64,000 nt of DNA, from the NCBI RefSeq assembly GCF_021155775.2, contig NC_060232.1:17615922-17679921 (forward strand), in the 5' to 3' direction. Under the pieces are notes generated by a model. It was given only the letters and a program-made list of their open reading frames with translations. It searched no databases and was not told the DNA's origin. Positions 9,561 through 22,689 of this stretch are shown in pieces. The number at the start of each line of letters is the position of its first letter. Positions within the stretch are counted from its first letter, which is position 1. This DNA comes from Neodiprion pinetum. Taxonomy: Eukaryota; Arthropoda; Insecta; Hymenoptera; Diprionidae. Made by a program: the position numbers and the translations under genes.

Positions 9561-10787
9561 CCAGAACCGGCGTATATACACTACTCCCATGGAGCAATCA
9601 TCGAGGGGAAAAAACATAAATTTCGAGTTGAGGCGATAATCTGTGATTCACCAGCTCGATCATGGATAAGATGCTCCAAAAGTCACGGTGGGTTTCATGC
9701 CTGTGAACGGTGCACGGTAAAATGTCTCAACATCAATAAAAGAAGAGTCTACCCTGAGCTTGATTGTGCAAAAAGAACTCAGCGCTCATTCCGCCTGAAA
9801 GAAGATCCTAATCATCATTTGCCTGGTTTGTGTTCTCCACTGCTTTTACTGCCAAGATTTAACATTATTAAATCTATGCCACTAGACTCCATGCATCTTT
9901 TATATTTGAGCATCATGAAATTACTTCTTGATAAGTGGATTCGTCGAAGTAGCCCTTACCGGATAAGAAAATCACAACTGCATCGTCTTAAAGATTTGAT
10001 GGCTTCGCTTGAGAAAAATATCCCTTCAGAATTTCAGCGCAAAGTATATAATACAGACGAAGTGGCGCGGTGGAAAGCTACGCAGTATCGTTTCTGCCTT
10101 TTGTACTGTGGAGCTGTAGTTTTTTCGAATATTCTCCCAGAAAACCAGTACAATCATTTTCTTCTTCTGGTGGTCTTATGCAGAATACTCTGTAACGAAG
10201 AATGTGCTGTCAAATTTGCAGACTACGCAAACACGCTTCTACAACAATTTACACAATTCATGCCCACACTGTATGGCATTGACTCTCAGATTATGAATAT
10301 TCATAATCTGATTCATATAGCAGAGGATGTAAAGAATTTCAAATCACCCCTCACCGATATTTCAGCTTTCTGGGCAGAAAACTACTTGGGAAGGCTGAAA
10401 AAACTTGTTCGCACCCCCAAGAATCCCTTGGCACAAGTTGTCAACAGACTGGCAGAAATAGATTCGCTGGAAAAAGTACATCCTCATTCAAAAAAAATCG
10501 TAAACAAAGTTGTAAAAAAACGTGACCAGATTAAAGCAATACACGGACGAAATTGGATAATTACCTGTTCGTCACCCGATAATGTTTTCCTCCTCAGTAA
10601 TGGCGAAATCATTTTTATAAATGTTTTACACGCTCACAACGATGAATACTTTGCCACTGGTTATTTGACCAAAGAAACGGGAGATTTCTTTGAGGAGCCC
10701 GATTTATCTAGAAAGTTTGGATTATTCCAAATTATCGAGGTGCAGAAGGATACTTTGACAAAGTATTTTTTTCAAAGTTCGCGGTAA
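9561..10787 (+). pseudogene. CACTA/EnSpm-like transposase, C-terminal portion
   Basis: About 408 open codons. The Cys/His cluster CDSPARSWIRCSKSHGGFHA with CERCTVKC, followed by LDSMHLLYLSIMKLLLDKWI, WKATQYRFCLLYCGAVVF, MNIHNLIHIAEDV and the FWAENYLGRLKKLV block, is the arrangement seen in the transposase/DUF4218-like proteins of animal CACTA-type elements. The upstream catalytic half is missing: its place is taken by the G-rich repeat at 9388-9550. No terminal inverted repeats were found. The frame is open to its natural stop, so decay may be recent or limited to the 5' deletion. Confidence 0.6.
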
Positions 10788-10959
10788 CGATTACGCAGTA
10801 ACCTTGCTGCACGCCGGCGAAGCATAGTTGTGCACCCACCGGTGATGTCCAGTACTACACATGCGTGAGTCGTTCCAGTTGCATGTGTGTACCGGTAAAC
10901 GCGAAGAGTCCGCGTCAATTTTGCGAAAGACAGTGCCGGAAGTTTCCGACAAGAATAAA

Positions 10960-11290
10960 ACGCGTGCGAGAGCGAAAAAAATTATAACTAATAAAAAATA
11001 TAAACAATCTTAAGAACAATAAGTGTACGCGCGTAATGATAAATATTCCATAATCACCACGCCGGCGTGCCGGGAGGTAATTTGAGGTTCTACACGGACG
11101 CGAAGAGCCCGCGCGAATTCCCAAACACGTGCAAATTCGTCACAGGGCGAGAAATAATTACATTTTTTCAATAAAATCCATAAAAAATCGAAAGTAAATA
11201 ATAACTAATAAAAAATAAAAAGAATCTTGAAAATAATAAGTGTACGCGCGTTATATAATCATTCCATAATCACCACGCCGCGCCGCCAGA
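10960..11290. repeat. Two direct repeats of about 120 bp
   Basis: Both units (about 10960-11075 and 11150-11290) contain ATAACTAATAAAAAATA, AAGTGTACGCGCGT and CATTCCATAATCACCACGCC-like segments. Unassigned family. Between 11290 and 12470 I see no recognisable gene. Confidence 0.55.
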
Positions 11291-12477
11291 AACAGAGTTT
11301 GACAGCTGAAACTCGGAGTGGCCAGCCTTACCCGAGGAGCCGATAAAACTCGCGCATGCGCATTGTATGTTTAGTTCCAAGAGATTGTCCCGGTATGTAT
11401 GTATTACCTGCTCCTGCGAACGCCGTAAGCAGAATGTTATAATATGTGTATTTCGGACGGGTACACCATTCCGTAAAAATGCGACAGAATGAACTTACCG
11501 GAACGCCGATTCTGGTGACTTTTCCGTCTAATCTGTTCCGCTATTACAGATATCGGCGATCCGACCTTACATGAGACTGCATCATGAGGCTTCGGTATTC
11601 ATTTGGGAAATAATAGTCTGAAGGTTGGAAATATTATCTAGTCATCGATATAAAACGGCGTTAGAACTTGCGATCGAAAGTAGCTGCTAGTGACAATCGA
11701 TACACTAGTTCAACTTGTGAGGAATATATTATCTTTCAGAAAAATATGGCCAAAGACTTGAAAACTAACGTTAAATCGGAAATTTTCTTCCAGACTGATT
11801 ACAAATTACATGTATGTGGAAAAAATCATCTTGAGGTCGTGCCCATAACAGAATGAAAAATATCGGTTTTTAATTTTTTTTACGATGACACGCTTTTAGG
11901 AAAAATCTGAAACAATTTCAGAGAATTACAAAAAACCAGGCGTTCAAACTGTCGAAAAGAGAAAGTGGCCACTTGCTAGAACCCACTGGAAAACAGCAAT
12001 CTAAATGATCAAGAATTTTTAGACGCTCGAGTTTGCTATCGAAAAATCTGAAAAAAATCCTTGACATCTGTACAAATGTCTGCTAGATTTGTGATGTTTT
12101 TCATAACTTTCGGAGTTAAAATAACGAATTTAACGCGAAAAGACTGAAAATCGCGTTTTCTTGCGATAACTTTGAGGAAAATGGAGTAGAAGGCTAGATT
12201 GGAATGGGTCAATCATTCATCAATAGCAAGCAGGTCACTTGCAGAATCCATTCCGAGCAGGGGGATTTTTGGCATGCTTATTCGGCTATGCCCTTTCCGA
12301 CAACTTTTAGACTAGATGTTCTTAATTTGCCATTATGTGAGGAAGTGTCTTATTTTTCGGAAGTGCGATTTTAATTGAGTGTCGAGAGTATAAATCTTGG
12401 CGTTGTGATTAGATAAGAAAAACCTCGAGAAAACAAGATAGAGTCATAGTCGTTTAGTGTGTTAAGACCGCGTAATT

Positions 12478-13520
12478 TTAAATGTCAGAATATAGATGGC
12501 TAGAGATGTGTACATCAGTACGTTTTTTACACGCAATGTCAATGTTTTTAGAAATATGAACCATTTCTTTCCAGATTCTCTTATGCCAGTTTTTTTCACA
12601 AGTTAAAACGGAAGCATTGTCACAATCAAAAATGTGGCCTTTTGTTAAGCTATGCTGAGCCAATGCACATTTGTCAGGACCTCTTAATTTACTGTTTGAT
12701 TTGTGACCTCGGATTCTGTTTTTGAGGTGTTGTGACGATTTTCCGACGTATATTTGTTGGCAATCGTTGCAGTTTATTTTGTATATGGTATTAATTTGAT
12801 CCATAGTTGCAGTTTTTGTTTTAATTTTTGAGAAAAGGCTCCTAGAGTCATTGGTGATTTTATAAGCTACGTTTATACCTTCTCGTGCTAATGTTTTCTT
12901 AATTTGATGTGATAAATCTTGCACATGAGGAATGGAAGTTATAATTTTGTTCTGTTGTTGTTGACCTCAGGTTTACTTTCTGTATTGTTGTGGAATTTAC
13001 GTATTCTATCACTTTCGAAATTTTGGATTAAGGTTAGAGGATAACCATTATTAATGAGTGTGTCGTCTACAACTTTTAAATTATTTTTCCTGTTAATGGG
13101 ATCAGAAATTTTTATGCATCTATCATAAAGGCCTATAGCTACGGATCTTCTATATACTATTGGGTCTCGAGAATCGAAATTAAGGTAACGTCCAGACCAG
13201 GTGCTTTGTCTGTACCAGTCTAGCTTTATTCTATCGTTAACATTTATGACTATGGTGTCCAAGAAACAAATTTTGTTATCTTTCTCCACTTCACACGTGA
13301 ATTGGATGCGTGGATAGAAGTTGTTGAATTTGTCCAACAAGAACTGTAATTGGTCTCTGTGTATACAAGGAATAATGTCGACCACGTATCTGTAGTAAAA
13401 GAGAATTTTGAAAGCTAATTAACTGATGACTTTTTGTTTAATGTATTCTAAAACAATATTGGCGAGTATGGAACTGATAGGACAGCACATTGCTTAAAGA
13501 TAAACACTACAGCCAAATTT
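12478..13520 (-). pseudogene. Penelope-like element: RT and GIY-YIG remnant
   Basis: Minus-strand remnant of a Penelope-like retroelement. The RT part holds ANIVLEYI, then YYRYVVDIIPC, where the catalytic YVDD-type box has Val in place of the first Asp, and QFLLDKFNNFYPRIQFT. The second frame (12478-12924) holds the GIY-YIG endonuclease: INTIYKINCNDCQQIYVGKS with the CX2C finger, then RIRGHKSN and a later ALAQHSL. Stops near 12930 and 13420 break the gene. It resembles the copies at 43.3-46.1 kb more than the one at 36.2 kb. No hammerhead motif was seen beside it. Confidence 0.8.
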
Positions 13521-13775
13521 TTGGTTGTAATTAAAACATCATATAATTTATTATTGGGAACCGCACCACCTTATTTCGGTTTCTGACAAACAAGCTCAGT
13601 ATAAGGGAGAAATTATGCACTGCTATTTTTCTTTTTTTGCTTCTTTTCAATTCTGTAGCCTGACGACAGCCAGCCGTACCCGGCAGAAATGTCGTGATAA
13701 ATAAATATTCAACCATTGACTATCTACGACGAAATTCATTTATTCAAAAATATATAATGATCCTGGTAAGTTTAA

Positions 13776-14861
13776 GGGGTTAGGTGGGTTTCAAAATTTC
13801 AAAAAACCGAATTTTTTTTTTTTCTTATCTTATAATTGAATATGTTGAAAATATTCCTTTAAAATTTTAAAACGATCCGAGTCATATTCTAAAAGATAAA
13901 GCCTTTGGATGTTTCACCCATCAGGCTATAACCGAGCGTGACGCAGGTATATAGAGGCAGATATATCGAGGCAGCTGCTTAGCTATTGTTCGTTTATTTT
14001 TGTGATGCGAATACTAGGCTTAGGACTTGCCGGATGTAAAAAATTCTGTGGTTTGATGGATATAAGTTCCTCATTCTTGAATGCATCAACGTACAATTTT
14101 TATGTTCATAAAATACATGAGTGCGTCATAACTGTTGCCGAATCAATTTTGTTGTCTGTTGCAAATCAAGAAAAAAAATTAACGTGTGATGAAAATAATG
14201 TTGAAGATACGACAGATGTTACCGTGTCAGGTGATGGCACGTGGAAAAAACATGGGTTTGCATCATTATACGGTGTAAGTACCATTATTTACATGTTATT
14301 TGAATGTAAATCTTCAATCGCGTTTTTCTCGAAACTACATTTTTGAAATCGGTAGTCACGATTTCTCGAAAGTTATGAACCGATCTCTTTCAAATTTTGC
14401 ACACTTCTTTAAAATAACATTATCTCGTACTTGAACGAAAGAATTTTTTTTTTTTTATTCCAAGTAATTTTTCAAGGCCATGAAGGGTGCAAATTTTACT
14501 CAAAATAAGGGTTTTTTGTTTTCAACGCCGCCAAAAATGTAATTTTTGTTTTTTTTTTTTTTCCTTCGTCCAAGTACGAGTTTTAAACATCTACTAACAG
14601 AAAATTTTTGGTTTTTGCATTTCAGATGAATCTGTCATGAGTTATCCTGACTACGCCGAGAGAACTTTTTTTTGAAGGGTCATAGCAGACGACGTGTCCA
14701 CGCCTTAATTTTCAATATTTTTCAATGAAAATTTCACAAACTACTTATAAAATATGTATCTTTTATGTGTTAAATTGATGGAATGAAATATTCTGTTGAT
14801 TAAGTAAAAAAAAATTCATAAAAATGTACCTATTTTGAGCTTTTGAAACCCACCTAACCCC
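13776..14861. mobile_element. Kolobok-like DNA transposon, TTAA-flanked, internally deleted
   Basis: 1,086 bp bounded by inverted repeats GGGGTTAGGTGGGTTTCAAA at the left and TTTGAAACCCACCTAACCCC at the right. TTAA lies directly outside both (13772-13775 and 14862-14865). A TTAA duplication is typical of Kolobok and piggyBac elements; the encoded fragment favours Kolobok. It separates the Penelope remnant from the Copia remnant. Confidence 0.75.
14002..14346 (+). pseudogene. Transposase fragment (Kolobok / 'Mutator-like' domain)
   Basis: 114 codons. RILGLGLAGCKKFCGLMDIS and VSGDGTWKKHGFASLYGVST match the N-terminal part of the insect transposase domain often labelled Mutator-like. The Asp of GDGTW is probably the first catalytic acidic residue. 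The frame ends after about 110 residues and the rest of the enzyme is absent. Confidence 0.55.
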
Positions 14862-14865
14862 TTAA

Positions 14866-16663
14866 ACAGTAGCGTGGAAAGACGGAAACTTGTATAAAAT
14901 GAAATGCGAATTAAAAAACATTGAGTCTAAAGCAAAATGCAACTCAAAGTATTAGTATGAGTCAAAAGCAGAAATGGCATCGTATCTCAGGACATATAAA
15001 TTTCAACTACCTACACAAATTGAGTAAAGATAAACTAGTAGATGGTATTCCAAACGATTTGAGATCAGAGGTTATAAAATGCAAAATATGTATTCAAAAT
15101 AAAATGCATAATATACTGTTTGAAAACAATAGAGATCGAGCAAGAGAAGTCTTAGAGATTATCCATACAGATATATAGTTGTGGCAGTTTCATATAGCTG
15201 GGTTAAAAGTGGAAAGATACTTTGTATCTTTTATAGATGACTATAGCAAAATAGCGAAAGTATATTCAATTACATCCATAGCAGAAGGTTTTGACTGTTC
15301 AGTAGAATTCCTGAACGAATGTGAAAATTTAACGGGAAAAAGAATCAAGATATAAAGATGCGATGACTGAAAGGAGTACTTGCGTAATAAAACGTACAAT
15401 TTTACAAAAGAAAGAGGTATAATTATCAACACGTGTCCAACTTATGTACACGAACTGAATGCGACAGCGGAACGATTCAATAGAAGTATCATGAATATGG
15501 CTGAATGCCTATCGAACGAAGCGAAGATAAATAAAAAATATTGGCCAGAAATAATTTGCGCAGTTACCTATCTAAAAAATCGTAGCTTGGCAAACACGAT
15601 TGAAAAAATAACACCGTATGAAATATTCTCCGATAAAAAGCCAAATGTAAAATACCTACGCTTGTATGGAAGTAAAGTGTTCGTAAGAATTCCGGAACAG
15701 AAAAGAAAGTCCAAATGGGACAAGAAGGCAGAACTAGGAGTCTTACTTGGTTACAGCGAAGTAGGGTATAGGATACTGATGAATAATAAAATCATTATCG
15801 CAAGACATGTAGATATCGTAGAAGAAGGTACAAAATGAAGAAGGTTCAGATGAAAATAAGCCTAGTGGTGCTAGAAACACTGGTGGGGGAGAAGGTGAAT
15901 CTTTTGAAGAAAGAATAGTAAAGTCAAGCTTGAATATAAAATCGACGAAAACCATAAATGTATGTAGAGAAGATCAAAGTATAGGAGAAGAAAGCGAATC
16001 TGAAATCGAATTGAGGAGGTTTAAACGCGAATGGAAAATAGTATTACAATGAATATCAAGAATATAGTAACTGTATGTATGCAACCTATTGTAGTGCTGA
16101 AACTCTCAATACGTTTGAGGAGGCGATTGGAAGCAGTGACAGGCTAAAATAGAAACAAGCAATGGATAGGTAAATAAAAAGTTTGGAGAAACACGAGACC
16201 TGGACTTTCGTCAACAAAATATCAGAGATAAAGGTAATAAATGTAATATGGGTGTAAACATCGAAATCCACTGGAATTCACAACGCTAGGTCAGTGATTA
16301 GAGGATTCCAAGAGACTAAAAAAATCGAGGATATATACTCGCCAGTAGCGAGAATGCGAACCTCAAAAATTCTGTTAGCATACTGTTGTCAAGCAAGTTT
16401 AATTATTAAACAAATGGAAACAAATGGAAACAGCATTCTTAAATGGTAAAGTTAGCTCAAAATTTTATGTAAATCAGACAAAAGGGTACGAAGATGGAAC
16501 AAATAAAGTATGCCGACTAAATAAGGCCTTATATAGACTGAAAGAAAGTCATAGAAAGTGGTACAAGCGTTTTGATGACATTATGACAAAGATAGGATTT
16601 AAGATTAGCATTATTGAAAAGCTGTTATTTTTACACGATTTAGAAAAGAAAAGATTTGTTTAA
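14866..16663 (+). pseudogene. Copia Pol, first part (pre-integrase, integrase, RT start)
   Basis: Reads in several frames through Copia landmarks: WHRISGHINFNYLHKLSKDK with the zinc-binding CKICIQNKMH (14921-15178), then the integrase core (FIDDYSKIAKVYS; HELNATAERFNRSIMNMAE at 15380-15838), a lost acidic linker, and the RT start (YSPVARMRTSKILLAY near 16345; METAFLNGKVSSKFYVNQ and KALYRLKESHRKWY at 16424-16663). At least five frame changes or stops. The gag region and 5' LTR are missing, cut off at the Kolobok-like element. The protein breaks off after LEKKRFV, before the RT catalytic YVDD box. Confidence 0.8.
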
Positions 16664-16693
16664 AGTTAATTAAGGGGGGGGGGGGGAGGGGGT

Positions 16694-18496
16694 TGTTACG
16701 CCCCGACGTACCGCCTTGGCGTACCTTTTTCAAAATTCCATTTCATTTCATTTCTTTAAATTCTTCACTGCACAGATATCATTTTATCAAAATCTCATAT
16801 TCTAATAACGGCGAGTTCCACCCCTCCTGGCAAAAGTCACGTAGAGACCAACAATGATCCCAGGTATAAGGTTCAACTTTCTTCTATTTAACTGGTACCA
16901 AGAACTGAGATAGGAGACGGCTGAATTAGCATCAGTAGCGCTCAGCCGGGAAATATCCCTCTTTTTAAGTTAAAACTATAATCAATAACTAGAATAAACC
17001 ACTACCTTTAGAACCACCAAATTAAAATAGATTACTTATTGGAATGTATGAATGAATGTGTGAACATTGCATGCAAATATCTTTTGTTCATATTTTCAAT
17101 GTGTCACCGACGAGATTGAGAATCGTCGGAACACCGTCGAAGAGCGAGAAGTAACGCTGACCATGTGGATTTGGGAGCCAGGAGGTCGCCCTCGCACCTC
17201 ATTGGCTAATTACCGTTGTAACTTATTACAACTGCAGCTCCTTGGACCCTCGGGCCCAAGAAGCCGCGTCTTTTGTCTGTCAAGTCGCGAAGTGCGTGGA
17301 CGTCAACCCGGATTAGCCCTCTCGAGCAAGAGTAGCGTTTGGAAAATCTTAGTTGTGACCGAACTAAAGTCTCGCGCTAATTCGTCAAATTCGAGCATTC
17401 AGTTATTCTGTTAGCTGCAAGAGACTCACTATCTTCTACGTTTCCATCTTTTCTGTGCTTTACTAAATCTCATCATTTCGCGAATAGACATTTTTATGCC
17501 ATTCCATTTTCCATAATCAAATTGAGTTCGGCCCTGATTCAACCGAATCAGGTAATTTTAAGCGATAATAATAATAATTATACTATAGTTTTTAATAAAT
17601 AATCGTTCCAATCATTTTTAACTTACATCAAAATCAGAAAATAGACACTTTCAAGTTTTCGATAAAAAGACTAAGTGACCGACGTTCAACATCGTTGGAT
17701 TGATCAACTCTTCCAAACTTGAGGTGACGCCCTGGTCCAGAATTCTACCGACGCAGACCGACACGATCCGACGGCTCTCAATCTCGTCGACCGATTCACC
17801 TAAAGCTAAGTCAATCCGAGTGTTAATCTACGAAATTGAACGAATTCTTGTTTCACCTTTATAATCAAAATCTACTTCAGTAATTTTCATTCAAAAGCAA
17901 GTCTAGAATTGGTGGCTAGCTTCACTACCCCCAATTAAATCATACTTATTGTTTCCAAGAATTAATCAATAAGACTTAACAATAGAATATATAATTGATT
18001 TAAGATAATCTAAAAAGAGAGATACAATACAATAATCACGACCAGCTAGTTATAACCATCGTTCAGAGTAGATGTTCCTGGTACCAAATAATAATATCCT
18101 TTAGAATAGAACAACACACGATTTTTATAAACTTGAAAACTTTATAAATTGTTACTTTTGGCTCTTATATCATTATCACCATTGATTGTTACCAGACATT
18201 TCAATCACCAAATCGAAACAGAATATACTTCATCTTTTACCAGTTAAATCATATTGAACCATTTATTTTGAATGACCTTTTTCCCACTTTCTTTATTATA
18301 AAATTGCCTCAACAATTTAAACAAACCTCACAGACCTGTACAGGACTATAGCAACACGGTCCTACAAATTACCGGCTTATCGAAAGGTAGGTCTTTTCTT
18401 AGTTTTAATAATTATTCATTGTCGTTACGTGGCAGCTTGATTATTCAATTAATCATTAACTACCACCGCTCAGTACACCCTCACCCCGACGTAACA
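16694..18496. repeat. Probable solo LTR (Gypsy-like ends)
   Basis: Starts TGTTACGCCCCGACG and ends CACCCCGACGTAACA, so the ends are TG...CA with a 7-bp inverted TGTTACG/CGTAACA. The flanking five bases are GGGGT and GGGGG, an imperfect duplication in a G run, so the site is not proven. No internal coding region was found; a 115-codon frame at 17067-17414 matches nothing I know. Confidence 0.5.
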
Positions 18497-18498
18497 GG

Positions 18499-20038
18499 GG
18501 GAGATAGTTTTTTTTTCTAGAATTATTGCAGCTGCTCTTTTAAACATAGAGAGCTAAAATTTGGGTACAGTATAAAAAAAGACTCTTACTAGCCAGCATA
18601 AAATTTTCGAAGAATTTACTCGTGAATGGACTGTTCATTTTTGCGGTCAATTCACGGCCAAGATTTGAGGCTGCGTATGGCGACGGAGTGGGGGAAATCC
18701 ATCTCAGTCTGGGAGGCGCGCGCGCTGAAAGTGGATTCGCGGGTTCAAATTCGACGATCTTGGAATATCTCTCGAAGAAATGAACGTATCGAGATGTTTT
18801 TTTTTATCTTGGCTAAATTTTTCCGCTGATCGTGAATTTGCTATCATCATTTCAAAAAAAAAAAAAATATTGTTTAAGCTCGTAATTTGTTTATTAATTT
18901 TTTTTTTACTCATATTTACTCAATTTTCGGATTAAGTGTGAATTTCCTTTCATCGCTGTGAAGTTCCTCAATGACTTTAGAGAAAAACATCGGCTCAATG
19001 AAAAATAGATTGTTTCCGGAGCACGGGTCATTACGTTTTGAGGACAAATCGGAAAATAAGGGATAGAACTTCTGGAATACATACGAAACGTATTTACGTT
19101 TGAACATAGCATATTTATTACAACAAGCGGTTATAAAAAATACCGAAGCAAGAAATACAACCGTAAAATGAAATAGTTAACTCAAGATTTCGATTTAAAA
19201 ATATCTTCCGTACTCTTGGTTGTACTGGACATCGTGTAGTCAGTTGATAGTGAAATTTGCAAAATTGTGTTGTGTTTGAAGTTTCTAGTATGATAAAAAT
19301 GATTTTTGTTGAGTACAACTAAGAGTACGGAAAATATTTTGAAATCGAAAACTTAAGTCAACTATTTCTTTTTACGTTTTTATTTTTTGTTTCGGTATTT
19401 TTTATAATCGTTTGTTGTAATAAATATGCTATATGCAAACGTTAATACGTTTCGTATGTATTCCAGATGATCTGTCCGTTATTTTCCGATTTTTCCTAAA
19501 AACGTAATGACCCGTGCTCCGGAAACAATCTATTTTTCATTGGGCCGATTTTTTTCTCTAAATTCATTGAGGAACTTCACAACAATGAAAGGTAATTCAC
19601 ATTAAATCCGAAAATTGAGTAAATATAAGTAAAAAAAAAAATCAATAGACAAATTACGAGCTTAAAAAATATTTCTTTTGAGATGTTGATAGCAAATTCA
19701 CGATCAGCGGAAAAAGTTAGCCAAGATTGACAAAAAACAACATCTCGTTACGCTCATTTCTTCAAAATATCTTGCAAGATCGTGGAATTTGAACCCGCGA
19801 ATCCACTTTCAGCGCGAGTACCCCCCAGGCGGAGATGGATTTCCCCCGCTCCGTCGCTATATGCGGCCTCACATCTTGTCCCCGAATTGACTGCACAAAT
19901 GAACAGTCCATTCATGAGTAATGTCTTCGAAAATTTTATGCCGGTTAGTAAGAGTCTTTGTCTATACTGTCCCCAAATTTTAGCTCTCTATGTTTAAAAA
20001 AGGAGCTGCAATAATTGTTGGGAAAAAAAATGATCTCC
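18499..20038. mobile_element. 1.5 kb fold-back element
   Basis: Two inverted arms, about 18499-19225 and 19312-20038, around an 86-bp centre. Matching blocks include GAATGGACTGTTCATTT, GTGGATTCGCGGGTTCAAAT, GGTCATTACGTTTT and CCGTACTCTTGGTTGTAC. The arms differ at many positions, so this is older than the Penelope palindrome. Ends read GGAGAT(A/C). No coding capacity is evident. Confidence 0.7.
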
Positions 20039-21560
20039 TTCCCTCATTAGCTTTGAAGAAATTTTTTTTTTATGAATTCGTGTAAAAATAACAACTTTTT
20101 AATAATGCTAATCCTGATTCTGTAACATGAAAATTGGCGGAATAATTGCATTTGTTTGCGAGTAAAAAATGTACTCCCTTTTTGGAGTTATTTTACAACC
20201 ACTAAATTGTAAGAAATCGTTTTGCTTCATAGTGTTCATGATAGTGGGACTCTTCGGGATTAATATGTTTCCAGTTTTGTTGGTCTTCAATAATATTCCA
20301 GCCCAGAAATTCCGTGCAAAAAAAGTCGCTTTTTCAATAACAAATAGCTTTTCTCAAAAAGTGTTAATCTGATCGAGCCCCGGTTTTGCATACTTTTTCA
20401 GGATACTGTAACAGTTGAATTTAGCCGCCAAAGCAGTGACTACGGGACTCAGTAATAGGTAGGTCCGTAGGGAGGGGGGCTTTCACCTAAGCGGTTATAG
20501 AACATATGTATTAGCAATCGATCGAGAAGTGTAAGCGACAGACGACGGATGAGCGGTCGATCGTCAACAGAGTGCGCTCTAAAATAAAGAAATCATAACG
20601 AACGAATAATACAACCGACGAAAAATGAAGTAAAACGCATACGGATTCTATTGCGAGAACGAAGGACTCGTAGCAGCGGCCCATCTTTTACGGATTCCCG
20701 ATCAAGGAAAAACCACCTAGATATGACGGACGAGGGGATTCAAATTGGCCGGGCACGGAATTAGCAAGCGCAACTGAGGAAATGGAAACTGGGATTTGAA
20801 GAATATCCCCAAAGACACGCTTATGATAAGTTTTATATTCTGACCTGTACTATTTTATCTGTAATTTTACGAGTATGCCGTTTATGGAATTGTTATTGTC
20901 CTAGATGTCCGCCGTGCCCATTTTATTTATACAATTTATTTATTATTTTCTCTCATATTTATACTTTTCTTTTATTCGGTTTCCGTATAGATTCATGTCA
21001 TTCGGTCATACCGACATCCGAAATTCCGTTTTAAATAAAAACAATAAAAAACAATAAAAAGTAAATTGATAGCGGATGATTTTCGTTAATTGCGAGAGGC
21101 TCCGCAGTTGGAGTTAATCCTGGTCGAAGCAAACCGCGAAAATGAAAAGTCCGTTACAATACCAAGAGACATGTATTACGAGACTTTCAAATATGTACAT
21201 GCATTATTCGATAAATTATTCGTTATTGTAGAAATGGCCGTTTTACCAGGTTTTTATTATTTTGCAAAAGTACAAATTAATTAATTTCAATTTGCGACCG
21301 GCCAAATTGTTTGTCTTTTTGGTACCTATAAATTCTTACCAGTCATTTTTTCCTCTCAGATCAATTGTTTCCTCGCTATCGCTCAAAAACATCGTTTCAC
21401 CAACTTTGAACGCTCCGCATTTGTTTTTGCCAACAAAACTGTGGTTGGAAACACATAAGCCTTCATCACGGGTATCAGCTCTATCAGAATATATTATAGG
21501 TCTCATTCGTCCTAAATTTTTGTCATAAAAAGACCTTTTTTCGGCTTCATTTCCTGGACT
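20039..21560. other. Unassigned insert within Copia
   Basis: Lies between the fold-back element and the resumption of Copia. Open frames at 21090-21284 (+) and 21336-21605 (-, with an acidic FLSDSEETIDL motif) match nothing I recognise. No LTR or inverted ends were found. Confidence 0.35.
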
Positions 21561-21564
21561 ACTA

Positions 21565-22440
21565 CTGTCAAAAAGGTTTATAATGAAGGATCTGGAAGAC
21601 GTCAAAAAATATTGAGGAATACCGATTGACTATGATCACTGTAAACAGGAAATGAAACTAACTAACTCAAAAGAATCATATCGAGTCATGAGCGAGAACG
21701 TATGATTTACAAAATAGTAAGCTCTATAATATACCTATGGTAACGAATTTAAAACTAGAAAAAGCGGATGAGTGTGTAGAAAATATTGAGTACAGCAATC
21801 TAATTGGTGCACTACTGTATATAAGCTCAGGCACAAAGCCCGACATAAGCTTTACCGTAAACTACTTACGTAGATACTAAAACGACTATAATGAGACTTA
21901 TTTCAAATATGCGATGCGAGTATTGAAATACTTATATTCAACAAAAAATTTGAGCTTAAATTATAAGAAAGGCGAAAACTGTCCAGTACAGATTGCCATG
22001 TAGATACAGACTGGGCAGGAGACAACTTAGGTAGGAAATCAACGTCAGGGTATACTATCAGATTTTGGAAATATAGTCAGATGGAAATCCAGAAAATAAA
22101 AAAGCGTAACCAAAGCATCCACATTCGCAGAATACATAGCACTGTCTGAGGCTGTGAGTGAAGTGAAATTCATAATGGAAGTTATAATAACGTTTCAGGT
22201 GAAACTAGTAGATAGCCAATAAGTATCATCTCAGGTGCAATAGATATAGCATATTATAGAAATTTAACTAAAAACTTTAAACATATAGAAGTTCACTATC
22301 ACTACGTAAATGAATTTTTAAAACAAGGTATTGTTAAAGTAATTAAGGTAAGCACCGGACAAAGTAGAGCTTACATTTTTACAAAGCCGTTATGTAAGCA
22401 AACATTCGAGAAATTTAGATCTATGATGAATATTAAATAA
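21565..22440 (+). pseudogene. Copia Pol, last part (RT end and RNase H)
   Basis: Resumes with KRFIMKDLEDVKKY, then NLIGALLYISSGTKPDISFT, VLKYLYSTKNLSLNYKK, the RNase H block SVTKASTFAEYIALSEAVSE (with frame changes) and the closing KPLCKQTFEKF. Continues the element broken at 16663. The RT YVDD box falls in the lost or displaced stretch. Several stops. Confidence 0.75.
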
Positions 22441-22485
22441 AACTATGTAAAATCTAAGGTGGCACACAATATACATGTAAGGAGG

Positions 22486-22680
22486 TGTGCTGTGTGAGTG
22501 CTACAATTATATTCTATACCGCAGCGTACCGTAGTGTAGCAACGCCAACTAGTGCTTATTGTGATTAGAGTCCGAGAGGACAACCTTCTGTATTTATGTA
22601 AGACTAGTACCTTTCCATGCGTCCACCATGTGAGATTAAACCTAATATATGTTATGTGCGGACGATGATCTGAAGGATCT
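22486..22680 (+). repeat. Start of Copia 3' LTR (end not defined)
   Basis: A purine tract TAAGGAGG follows the pol stop and is immediately followed by TGTGCTGTGTGAGTG, consistent with a polypurine tract and LTR start. The downstream end could not be fixed because no 5' LTR is present to compare. Confidence 0.4.
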
Positions 22681-22689
22681 CTTCCAACG

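Noticed and set aside
20100..20440. Second fold-back arm pair (CTGATTCTGTAACATG against GGATACTGTAACAGTT)
   Set aside because: The similarity is short and not collinear beyond about 15 bases.
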